From positions 186,001 to 250,000 of the forward strand of contig VWZX01004909.1 of assembly GCA_013399015.1 (NCBI GenBank): a stretch of DNA of 64,000 nt. The letters are read 5' to 3'. The notes beneath the pieces are model-generated. The model did no database searches. It saw only the letters and a list, made by a program, of their open reading frames with translations, and was not told the DNA's origin. This stretch comes from Galbula dea (taxonomy: Eukaryota; Chordata; Aves; Piciformes; Galbulidae). Position numbers and translations under genes: made by a program. Below are positions 13,226 to 25,300 of the stretch, one piece after another (positions within the stretch are counted from its first letter, which is position 1; every line of letters begins with the position of its first letter).

Positions 13226-13394
13226 GGATAGAGCTCTGTCCTCCTGGGCACCGCTTCATGATCACCATGGTGGCAAGCTTCATCGAGATGGCAGGGCAGT
13301 TCCTGATGCCAGGGCTGGCTGCACTCTGCAGGGACTGGCAGGTCCTCCAGGCAGTCATCATCTGTCCTTTCCTGCTGATGCTGCTTTACTGGCT
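13226..13394 (+). CDS. SLC22A23: SLC22A23 exon encoding TM5-TM6
   Basis: The exon follows a TGTGTGTTGCAG acceptor and ends at a GTAAGT donor. It encodes IELCPPGHRF, then two hydrophobic helices around FMITMVASFIEMAGQF and VIICPFLLMLLYW. It starts with the last two bases of a split codon and ends with CT, completed to Leu by the next exon. A CR1 fragment ends about 60 bp upstream of the acceptor. Confidence 0.95.
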
Positions 13395-16300
13395 GTAAGT
13401 ATCTCTCCCTCCTGGCAGGTCAAACCTCTCTGTTCCATTACAATCTTAAAAAGTCATTTTTCTCTTTCCTTTCTTTGCCTCTACATGAGAATCCCAATCA
13501 CCTCTGTCAGCTCTTTTCCTCCTTTGCTCTGAATGAACAAGTGTTCACTGCAAATCACCTTCATTCCTTTCTTGGCAGCAGATGTCTCTTGCAGGCAGAG
13601 CTGCATCTTCCTCCCAGTTCTTTCAGAATTTTATTATTAATGGGCAGAATGCCTCTAATAGGTTATAAAATTCGAATATCTCCTGTTTCTATGTGACAGG
13701 AGAGTTCCTGTGTCATTTGTGAAGCAGTGGGAAAGAAAAGGTCACCAATTGGCACCTTCCAAGTCTTGCTTTCCCACTGATTTGGTTCATAAGTGATTCT
13801 CCTGCTTTGGGAAAACAGGTAGCTGAGGGATGGTGACATGAGCAGTAAAACCCTCTCAGTTCTTGCTCTGACAGCAGCTTGGAAGTGACCCTAACCTCTT
13901 TTTCCCTCTTGAAAGGATCTTCCCAGAGTCCCTTCGCTGGCTGATGGCTACACAACAGTTTGAGGCCTCCAAGGAGCTGATCCTTCAGTTCACCCACAAG
14001 AACAGGATGAGCACAGAAGGGGACATCAAAGGAGTGATGCCTGGTGAGTGGGATGGACAGACAGACAGACAACCTCACAGCCCTCAGGCTGCCCCTGGCA
14101 TCGCTGCCCAGAATGAACTAAGCTGCTTGTAGAAATCATTCTGGTCATTCCTTCATTCATTCCTCTTACTTTCCATGAAGAACCATCCCAAACTCCAGTG
14201 CTGGCTTTAGAAGTCCTTGGCCTGATGAACAGTCCCAGTAGATTACAGTCCCGTCCTGCTGTGCCTCAGGGTCTTTAGAGATATCTCCTGAAGCCTTTTT
14301 CCATGGATGCCTCTAGGAACTGTCAGAAGGAAGCTGCTGGCTGAGATCTTGCCCATCCCAGAACACTTCTTTAGGTGCTTTGGAGGAGCAACAGCAGCAC
14401 TTGAACCCCCAAGTCTCAGGTGCTAGCCCCAGGCCAGAGGCAAACCATGTCACAGTTTCTCTTTGAAGCTTTGCTCCAAGAGATGTTTTGCTTTTTCCTC
14501 TCCTGCATCACCTGAGTGATGCTGTCCTGGGGCTGGGGACCCTGCAGGCAGCTGCAGGAAGGTGCAGGTTTTGGTTGGGACTCTTGAGTTATCAGTTCCT
14601 TGGCTTACTGATGCTTTCAGCTGGAGCTGACTCCTCATGTCACTGAAGTAGCTGTGCTCCCATCTCAGAGGGTGCTTTGCAGAGGACAGAGTGTGTGTGG
14701 CTCTGATGAGAACCAAGAAGAAGAGTTCCTGGATCTCCATCTCACTGCTGTGACTGTCAGATTGGGTGCAGGCACCTCATAAACCTGACAGTGTCCATAA
14801 CCCCCTGGTTTACCCTGTCCCTTGCAATCTGGATCAGACTGCCCACCAGTCAGGGTCAGGGAATGACTGGAAATGTTTGTTTGGGGTTTTTTTCCCCCCA
14901 CTTCTTCAACCCCAGGGGCTGCAGGGAGACCTCACCCAGGAGCTCTGCCCCCTGGGCTGGGATGAGGAAGCTTCCTGTGCTTGGCCCATCCTTGCTGCTG
15001 AAGGGCTCTAGGGTATGGTAGCTTCAGTCAGTTGGTGCTGAAGGTACCAGTCAGACCTGGAATGGACTTCATTCCCAATAGGAAAATGTCCCAGTTATCA
15101 TCAGTGCTTGAGAAATGAAGCAAGTCCTCATCAGTGGGGGGTGGAAAGGTCTGGTTTGGGTCTGTGGTGTTCATACCCAGGTCACTGCTGATTTCTGCTG
15201 CAGACTGGTGATAACTGGCTTGTTTGCAGCTGAATTGAGAGCTCTGGGCTTAGAGTTCCACCTGAACAGGAGGAAAAACTTTGCTGTGAGGCTGTTGGAG
15301 CCCTGGCCCAGGTTGCCCAGAGAAGTGGTGGAGTCTCCTTCTGGGGAGAGATTCCAAAGGCACCTGGGAGTGATCCTGCTTTAGCAGAGGGTTGGACTGG
15401 GGACCCCCCAGAGGTCCCTTCCAAGCCCTGCCAGTCTGGGAATGTCATCAAACCACAGACCATGTGGGTCAGTGAGCAGGAGAAACCATTGCTCTGCTCT
15501 GTGTGTTCTGCTCACACACCCAGAGCTGCTGTAGCAGGGAACCAGTCTAAAGCTGCTCCTTGCCTGGGAGAAAGGGATGCCATGGAGCATGATGCTGATA
15601 CTCCCTATCTCCCTTTGACTCCACTGTTGAGCTTTCCTACCTGGGTGTTGGGAGTTGGGGTTTTTTTCTGTTCTTTTTGGGTTTGTGATGTTTGATTCTT
15701 TGTTTTCCACCTGAAAGGGCTGGAAGCTGTTTTGCTCTAGGTGGGGGCTATTGTGTTGCTGTTTATTATTCCTCCTGGGATTGAATTACTCCCAGCACAT
15801 TTCAATGATAGACTGCTTCACTTGCCATCCCTTCCAGCTGGAAAACTCACTGGAATTTTACTCCCTGGCACCAGTGACATTAGTGTGTCTGATAACAGAT
15901 CATTACAGCAATTCCATCCATACCTAGTCTGGCAGCTGCTACCTGGTCCATAATGAAAAGCAGTGGTGTTCAGGTGGGGAAAATCTTCCTGGGATGGAAG
16001 AAGATGCCATCTGGAGTTGCTGTCCCAGCAAGGAAGAGACTTTATTTTCCTTTCTGAAGAGCCACACCATTCCCATTACCTGCTGGAAGCTTTTACTGGT
16101 CCTTTTAGCTACGATGCCCATAGTGGAAGGTGCCACCAACCCTTCTGGAAGGTTCTTTGGCTCCACAGGGAAGTGGAACATAAAAGGAAGGAAAATCTCT
16201 CTGCTGGTTTTGACTCATTCCATAGGGTGGGAGCAGTTTGCCAGTGAACCAACTAAATGGTTGGAGAGAGGGGCAGCTGCAGTTGAGAGGTCCTGCAGCA

Positions 16301-19300
16301 TGGTGGCCACCCAAGTCTGGAGAACATCAACATGGGTGGTGAGTGGGCAATGCTCAGCTAGCAAGATATGAGCCATGGCAAAGCAATTAAAGCAAGAAAA
16401 GGGGTGTTGATAGGTGTCCAGAGTGTTGTAAAGGAACATTACCCTGGTCTTCTCAGTGAGCAGCCCCAGGGGTGTCATGTGGTAGCTGTTGGTGAGTGCA
16501 AACCCAAAGGAGAGCTGCTCCCTCCCCAGCTCTCAGGGGCTTTATTTTGGAGTGACTGGTGCTCCTTGTGATTTTTGGCAGGAATAATTAGCATCCCCTA
16601 AAGAGATTTGGGGGTTTCTGTGGTCATATTTTCTGCTGGTAATGCTTTCAGAAGTCAGGATGTGCTAATTAGACCTGGTTAACTCATCCCTAATTTATGG
16701 AGTCTCAGAATTTCAGCAGTTGGCTCAATGCTTGGCCCTCTTTTGGAAATGAAAGTTGAAATTCCTTTTTGCATCCAGGGGGAATGGGTTTTATCCAACT
16801 GCATCTTGAAATGCCATTTGTAAAAGCAGCCTTGATAGGAGTTTTGTTGGCAAGTATTCCAAAGCATTCTCTGAAAGAAAGAAATCAGCTTCAGTCAGGG
16901 GCAAATGAAATATATGGATAGGATTTACTCGGGTTTCTCACTGCTAGTTCCTCCAAGACCTTCCTTGTGAAACAAAAAACATGCATGAGTGCAGCTAGGG
17001 GACAGTTGTTTTGACCTGAGTGAAATAAATGCCATGGGAGTGTGGAGATCTGTGTGAAGAACAGGTTTTGGGAACTGGAAATCCCAAAGCACCAACTGTC
17101 CTTACACCTTTTAAAGGGATGTGGTGGAGGTGGCCTCAGGATTCATCTTATTTTGGTGATGTGTCTTAAAAGGAGCAGCTGAGGGAGCTGGGCTTGGTTC
17201 GCCTGGAGAAGAGGAGGCTCAGGGGAGACCTTCTCACTCTCTGTAACTCCCTGGAAGGAGGTTGGAGCCAGCTTGGAGCTGGTCTCTGCTCCCAAGGAAC
17301 AAGGCTTAGAGAAGTGATACTGATTTAATTACAGAAGTGGCCAGCAAAGATCAACCATCCAGAGAGATGCAAAGACTTCAGGATGCAGGAGACATAGTGG
17401 AGAGGGGAAAGGGCTACAGCAGTGAGCAGTCCTGTGGCGGGGGGGGTTGCAGTTAGGGAAGCTCTTGGTTTTGAGACTTGCCTTTGAAGGCAAAAATACC
17501 CCCAAAATTCTCATCATCCTTTCCACTAAGCATCATCCTGCCATGACTTTTCTTTTATGCATAAGCTGCTTTCCTGTTTTGTTTTGCTGGGTGTTCTTTC
17601 CCCTCAGCCTGAGGCTTAGATCCATGTGCTTGCATGCTTTTATCTTTTTATTGGGTCAGTAGCAGAGGGAAGGGTGGGAAAAGGTCATCTAGTTTAACCC
17701 CGCCCCTGCAGTCAGCAGGGACAGCTTCAACTGCATCAGGTTGCTGTCAACAACCTGACCTGGGGTGGTTCCAGGGACGGGACATCTATCATCTCTGGGT
17801 AACTCCTGACACCTTCAGCTTCCTTCTTTGTAGTCTAAATCTCTTCTCTTCTAGTTTAAAAGCGTCACCCCTTGTCCTGTCCCAACAAGTCCTGCTAAAA
17901 GAATCTGTCCCCATCTTCCTTCCAGGCCCTGTTAAGCACTGAAAGGCTGCCAGAAGGTCTCCTTGTAGCCTTCTTTTCTCCAGGCTGAAGAACCCCAACT
18001 CCCTCAGCCTGTCCTCACAGCATGGGGGGTTCTATTTCTCTGCTCATTTTTGCAGCCTCTTCTGCTCCTGCTCCAACCCTGACCTTGTCCTCACAGCAGA
18101 GTTGCTCCAGCTCTCGCATCCCTGGCTTCCGCCTCCCTCCAGAAGGAGCTCTCAAGCCCAAGGCTTGTCTTGGCTCCCTTCTCTTGTGGAATCCACTCCT
18201 CCAACTTGTACTTCACCTTTCCATCCTGCCCACCTCTCCTGCTTTCTCTCTGCTGAGCTTTCCTCCCTAGCTCCAGCAGTAGCTAGCAGCAATGCATGGG
18301 GAGGTATCCAACCCCCCCACCCCATAGTCCAGCTGTGGCTGCACACAATGACACCTCAGGTGCTCTTTGTGTTGGGCTGGGATTTTGGGGGGGGGGGTTG
18401 GGAGTTTTTTTTGGTCATGTTAGAGGACTGTCAAGGTTGACCAGTCACACTCTGGGAATTACAAGAAGTGAGGTTGCCTGGGCAACCCTTGCTTGGCCTC
18501 CTGGCTGGAAGGCATGATGCTACAGCCCTCTAACAACCTATTTTCTCCACAGGGCATAGGATGGACGAATCAGTGCATAGGATGGACGATGCTGTGGGGA
18601 TGAAGCTCTTGTCTGTTCCTCATTTGTTGCAGAATTTGGAAGGTGTGTAGTGAAATGAGGCCAGAGGGATTGCAGAAGGGAAGAGGACAGTCTTTTGGGG
18701 CAGCAGTGAAGCTGAATTGCCTCCTGAAGAGCTGTGCTCCTTCCCTGTGCCTTCCAGGGATGCTCTTGGACAGTGATGGGAATTTCCTGGAATCAGGCTC
18801 TTCCAGTGCTGTCCCAAATCAGTTTCTTCAGTGTCTGTCTCAAGCCTGTAATTCTGGGGCTTGATTTGCAGGAAGCTAGGAGCAAATATCAGCACCTCAA
18901 AGGGGTATTGCCTTGATTGGTGTTTTTTCTCCTTCAAAATTCCTCTGTGGTTTATCTCCCTGCCTGCACAAAAAACAACCACCCAGGAATAATCTTTGCC
19001 CTTACCCTCCCAAGAAGGTGGTGGAGATAATGTCACTGGCATTTATGAAGCACTTGAATATTCCTACAGAGGAGTGTCTCTCTGATTTGCTGCTCACTGG
19101 AAGGTTTGGATTAGAAGGCTGAGGGGCACGTGGTGAATGGGAGAGGCAGGGATATTAAGAGCTGCCCATTTGGTGACTGCACTGAGCATTCTATGGGGGA
19201 AAACTCCTGGCTGAGCAGCTGATGAAGTGCTGGATCCTGGGGTGTGAGCAGATGAAGATGGCAGTGGAACCTAGTCTGGCTTTTCCTGGCTTTTTGTTTC

Positions 19301-22300
19301 TTTGCAAGGTCCTTAGAAATAGAGGAGGGAAACAAATGATTGCCATCAGCCCTTTGATGCTAAAGGCATGCAGTTAGAGAGCTGCTCTCCTGAAATGCGC
19401 TTCATTTTCAATTCTGTTAGTATTTATGTCCTGTGCTGTGGTTGGAAAAATCCTTCCAGGCTGCAGTTTGCTCTTGCCCTGGGCTGTGTTTTAGCAGTTG
19501 GTCCAATTACTCCAGAGCTGGGCAGTTTCTCTCTCTTCCTTTCCTTTCCCATTTGCTCCTGGCTGTGACCAGCTTTATCTTTCATCTCTTTTTCTCTGTG
19601 CCCATGCTAGGTGAGCAGGCAGCAGCCCTGTGCCTTTGCTGAGCTCAGGTTCCCCTCCATCTCCTCTCCTTTTATAAACAGGCTTCTCAAAGCTTTACTT
19701 ACTCAAGTACTGATGACCAGAGCTGGAAGAGAGCCCCAACATTTCACTGTCTGAATTGTGAATCCCTCATGGACACCAGAAACCAGTGCCTCATGCTCGC
19801 TTCTGTTCCAGTTGTGTGCAACCAAGTCATTTGCCAAAGCCTTCTCTCCTAGCAGCATCATCTCCCACTGCTCCCAAGCATCTGACCTTGGGGCTTGCAT
19901 TTTTCCCCACAGCATTTGTCTCAGCTGACCCAGTTCCCTCTGATGTCCCCTGTCTGTGCTGCTGGCAGTGCCTCTCTTGGTCACCAGCTCACTTCCTTGG
20001 CAGGTGCCTAAGCTTTGTGCCAAGCTCCCTGGAGAAGTTATTAAGCAGAGATTTCTTGGTTTGGGTGAATAAGACAAATCACTCTGCCACTCACCTCCTG
20101 CTTTCTGGCTTTCTCTCCCTGATTGCTGTATGCCCATCAGTGAGCTCTTTACCCACCTGGTCATTTCTAGATGTGACTTGAGAGCCTTCAAGATCCCTTG
20201 GTTTTGAGGCTGTTCAGAGGTGCAGTGGCTCAGGCTTCTGGTCCTCCACCATCCAGATAAATCAAGAAGCACAAAGGGACTTCCTGGAGATGGAAATCCT
20301 GGAAGGCAAAAATAACCTCATGGACCAGCAACTCAGTGTGGCTCTGAGTAGGCTGCTTCAGCTCTGCATTTCAAACTGCTCCACCTCCTGCCACAGAGCT
20401 GTCATGCTCCAGGGCTTGACTGAGCCTCTCTGCTAGGGCTTCCATAGCTCCTCTCCTGTTGCAGGAGCTCCTGACTGGATGGTTTAGCAGCCAGGAAAAT
20501 CCAGCCCAAGTCCATCACCACAGGACACCTGTCATTTTGGACAGCCTTTTTATTTTGGCAGCTTGATTGGAGCTTTGTCTCCCTTTTTTTTGCCTTAGCC
20601 AAGTGGTGCAGAGGTGGGGTGGCTTCATCTGAAGGCTTGCAAGATCCATGCTGGTTTTTGGAAGCCATGCTCCTGAAACACGGAGGATCCCATGGGAATC
20701 AGGCAGCAGTGTTGGAAGCTGGTAGAGTTCCCCCTCCCCAGCAGGCTTTGAAAGCCTCTCCCAGTGAATAGTTTCCATTTCCACTGAAGAGTTGGCTTGT
20801 TGACTTCCTCCGGAGTCCCTGAATAGGGAGCCTGGAGTGTGTGTGGGCTCTGGAATATGGGAAAACTGGTAATGGAGCTCTGGGGAAATGGGGAGGGTTT
20901 GATTTTTTTTTTTTTTTTTTTTCCACCCTCCCCCTGCAGGCAAAGCAGTCACAGCTGAAAGGGTTCATGCAAATTCCTTCTCAGCTGGTGACTTCAGTGC
21001 AAAAATCAGAGTTAAGCTGGGGGTTGGAGGAGTTTTCCTGGTGTTACTCCATGAACTGATGGAACAACAGTTTGCTTCTCTGGGGCGTTAGTAGGCATTG
21101 GCTTGGCTTCTCCTTGAGGAGCTTAATGTTGACCTATGAAGTCCAGAGAGTCCTGGTGCTTGTCACAGTCAGAGGAGGTCCTCTCAGGCAAGAGGGCTAC
21201 CTCCAGAGAGGGTGGGCCACCTCCAAGAGAGCCAGGGCTGTGGCTGATGACTGCTCTGCCAGCCACAGAGCTTATCTGTTGGTCTCTCTGTGATCTTTTG
21301 GTTGTTGTAAATGACTGATACTGCACTGTGGTGGGTTTTTGGTGAACAGCTGATGGGGATATACAGAAATAAAGGAGGGAGGGAGAAAGGCATCTGAAAG
21401 GCAGAGCTGGTGGTGGGGGCTTGGGGAGAGGGATGGAGGAGGAAAGAGCTGGCAGAGCCAGGAGGCTTTTGCTAAAAGCCTCAGGTGCTGTTTGCATTCC
21501 TTGCTGTAAGGTTTGAGGCCAGATTGGGTTTCTTTGTCTTGTCTTTTGTCTTTCCCTTTCCTCCTCTTTTCCCATTTCTGTTTCCCTTTCCCCTTCTTTT
21601 CCCATTTTTGTCTTTTCTGTTTCTGCTTTTCCCCTTTTTTCCTATTTCTGTTGTTTTCATTTACTCATCTTTGCCTGCCTCTTTGCCCCCCTGTGCTGCT
21701 GCCTCCGTCCCTCTTTGCCCCCCTGTGCTGCTGCCTCCGTCCCTTTTTGCCCCCCTGTGCTGCTGCCTCCGTCCCTCTTTGCCCCCCTGTGCTGCTGCCT
21801 CTGTCCCTCTTTGCCCCCCTGTCTAGGACTGTCCTCTGCTGACAGAGGAGGAGATGCTTTGCTTGGTCAGGCTAAATCTGGTCATTCTTAGACAGTTTGA
21901 GAGTGAATCCCTGGAAGCCCCTATGGTGAGGGTCAGAAGGGACCTCTGGGATCATCCAGTCCAAACCCCCTGCTCCAGCAGGGTCACCCCCAGCAGCTTG
22001 CCCAGGATCACCTCCAGGTTGGGTTGGAATCTCTCCCCAGAATGAGACTCCTGGTGGGTTCTGGACAGTGTGTCTTTGAGTCTTGATTTTCCTTACTGCC
22101 CTTCAGCTGAAATAGTGAACAGTCACCACCAGCTTTCCAACCCCTAAGTGCTGCTTCCAGTCTCAGGGACAAGCTTTAGAACTCTGCTTTACCCAACTGC
22201 TTCAGTTGCTCTCAGTTCTTTTATTCCCACTTAGTCCTTTCCAGAATCTTGCTGCAGGAATCATTTTGCCCTTCTCTTTGAGGTTAGGTATCATCCTTTT

Positions 22301-25300
22301 GGGGTTGGGTGAGGGTGTTTTAGTGGCTTATTTCTTCTGCTGTAGCCCTGTTGCATTGCTGAGCCTGCTGAGTGCTCCTGTAACACCAACCTTCATCTGT
22401 CTAGTTGCCTCTGGTGCTCCGCCCCTGGCTTTCTGTTTGTGGCAGCTTCATGCTGTGGAGATTCTGGGGAGGAATTGGTGTTCTCAGGGGGTCAGGAGAC
22501 TAGGGTGGCAATGTTCTGCTGAAGTACAGTCATTTTTGGTGGGAGGTGTCCCTGCCAGGCAGGGGGGTTGCAACTGAGATGATCTTTAAGGTCCCTTCCA
22601 ACTCTGACAATCCTATGTAAAAATGAGCTTTGCTGCTTTCCTCAGCAGCCTCCCCTGCAGTTACTCTAGCTACAAGACCAGGAGTAACCTGTGAGCAGTG
22701 AATAGCTCAACTCTTTGTATACAAATGCATGTATTTTTACAGTACAGCTCTCAAACAGCAGCAGACAAATGTCTTTTACTTTGGGGGTAAATCCATGGGA
22801 TTTATCTCATCTTCTTTTCCCCCTACCCTATGGCTTGCTTTTCTTTTTCCTGCCTGGCCTCTCTTCAAGGGGTTTACTATTCAGTGGAGGGAAGCAGAGG
22901 TCAGGGCAGGCCAGTGAGGACAGCTGAGGACATCCAGCCTGATTCTGTATGCACAGAGGGATCCCAGGCACAGCCCAGAACGGGGCCATGCTCCTGCCTT
23001 CCAGCCTCCAAAGCAGCGCTGCCACTCTTTGCCCTAAAAACCAGCCCTGGTTTCTACTCCTGGAGCTCCTTGTTCTTGTGATGCTTCTTGAGAGCTACAG
23101 CTGCTTCTGTTTTTTACTGGAGTTATGCCCTTACAGCTGCCTCCCTGGTCCAGTAGCTTGGAAACTGGTTTTGTTGGTGTGCTTAGGTAGGTGTTGAAGA
23201 TGTAAGGCAGTGATGTTGGGGAAGCAAGCAGTACCTTTTGGGTTTGGTTGCATGGGGTAAGAAGATCCAAGGTGATACTTGGCAAGGCTTTGCTCTAGCA
23301 TTGCAAAGGGAAGTTCCCTCACAGCTATAAGGACATGGTTGTGGCTTTACCTCTGAAACTCATCACGACTGGTGATGCCCAAGAATGTTTCTTTCCCAGA
23401 ATCCCAGCATAGTTGGGGTTGGAAGGAACCTCTGGGGATCATCCAGTCCAACCTCCCTGCTAAAGCAGGGTCACCTCCAGGTGGGTTTGTTCTCTCCTCC
23501 TCCCAGAGATACCCTCAGCATCTTCCTAGCCTCTGCTGGACTCTCTCCAGCAGTTTCTTGTCTCTCAGGAATTGGGGAGCCCAGAACTGGACACAAATGT
23601 CTTCTGTTTAGGACATTCCTCAGAACAGTTTTAAATATGAGCAGTGGGAGGGGGAAGAGGCTGAGCTGACAGTGTCCTAGCCACTTCTGCCTGAAATCTG
23701 CCTTTGAACAGATCTTAAAAGACTCCCACCAAAAAACAAGGGAGTTTGAGCTCCAGTTCCTTTCCATGGCTTTGCTGCTGTGTATTGCAGAAAGGCAGGA
23801 GATCTAAGTGCCCAGGCACAGTCCTGCCCATGGAGGAGTTAAAAATTAACAGAATCTTGAAGTTCTTCAGGAAGTTTAATCATCAAGGTTCATACTGCCC
23901 CCATTTGACACACACATTAAACTGGGGAAAGGTTTGGGGTCTGTAGGAGTTCTTGGGCAGTTCTTCAGCCCCAAGAAGGTTAAAGGAAGCCTGGAAGAAA
24001 AGGAGGTACCTGAGGTGGATCTCAGGCAGGTTGTTAGCAGTTTTAGAGCTGCTGTTAGTGACATCAGTAGCGTCCTGCTCTCCAGGACATCCATCAGAGG
24101 AGCTGTCATTCACAAGTGAAGCCTTCTCCTCCTTCTCCCAACTGAAAGAATAATTATGGATTGTTTTGTGGTTTGTTTTTTCTTTTCAGAGCTGGAAAAG
24201 GAGATCTCCAGGAGGCCAAAGAAAGTCTGCATCGTGAAGGTGGTGGGAACCAGGAATCTGTGGAAGAACATCGTGGTGTTGTGTGTGAACTCGTAAGTCC
24301 AGTCTCCTCCTGTTGGAATCCCTGGGTGGTTGGGGAACTGGAAGCAGTCCTGGGAAATGGTGGCGGGGGAGCTCCTCTGTTTTCCAGTGTGGGCCCCTTC
24401 ACAGGTTTCTGGTTGGCGATGGAACAAGAAGATGCAAGGTGATGCCTGCAAGGCATGCGAAGTTACCTCACAGCTTCCCATTGCTTTAAGGACATGGGGA
24501 GGCTTCAGTTCTGGAACTCGTCATGACTGGTGATAGCCAAGGGGTTTTCTTTCCCTGAATCCCAGCGTGGTGGGGGTTGGAAGGGACCTGTGGGGATCCA
24601 GTCCAACCCCCCCGCTAAAGCAGGGTCACCCAGGATCACCTCCAGGTTGGGTTTGGACTCTCTGCAGAGAAGGAGACTCCACAACCTGCATTCCTATAGC
24701 AGCAATTCTTCCAGCAGCAGCATCTTCCTACCTCAAATCATGTTGCAGTATGTGGCTGTCTTCTCCTCAACCATCTCCTCCTGCCTCCTCCTCTCTCCCT
24801 AGGCTGACTGGTTATGGCATACACCACTGTTTTGCCAAGAGCATGATGGGGCACGAAGCAAAGACGGCAATAACCCACAACTTCTACGCTGACTACTACA
24901 CCATGGCTGGGATTGCCCTGGCCTCCTGCTTGGCCATGTGCCCAGTGGTTGGATTTCTGGGCAGGAGAGGAGGGCTCTTGCTTTTCATGATCCTCACAGC
25001 CCTAGCATCCCTTCTGCAGCTGGGTCTGCTCAACTGTAAGTTGGAAACAGAGCTTTTTGTTTTCAGGAGCACAGATCTGACCTGCAAATAAGGGAGGAGG
25101 AACTGTTAGGATCTCCTTTTGCCTCTCTCAGGTTTGACATGCCATTAACCTGCCTAGATCAAGGAGCTGAATTCATTTGGAGGATTCCCCAGGCAGTTTT
25201 ATTGGCCTAGGTTCATTAACAAAAGGCTCTGTGTTCCAGATGAGTCCCTGTGGGGAAGCTGTTGAGTGTTAAAAACAGAGATACCATCTGGAGGAGAAGC

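Larger units (their letters stand above)
14044..24189 (+). other. SLC22A23 10.1 kb intron
   Basis: It lies between donor GTGAGTG and acceptor CTTTTCAG. It holds CR1 pieces near 15.2, 17.2, 17.7, 21.9, 22.5 and 23.4 kb, a poly-T run at about 20888-20922, a polypyrimidine block from 21536, and a 32-bp minisatellite at 21680-21823. No coding exon was seen. Confidence 0.8.

Noticed and set aside
20900..21060. Strong-looking splice acceptor (poly-T then CCCCCTGCAG) suggesting a missed SLC22A23 exon
   Set aside because: The flanking SLC22A23 exons join in phase and match the human protein without any gap, so no exon is missing there.
21485..21842. ORFs of 109-113 codons rich in Phe, Leu and Cys
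   Set aside because: They are read through the polypyrimidine tract and the 32-bp minisatellite, so their apparent repeats reflect DNA repetition.
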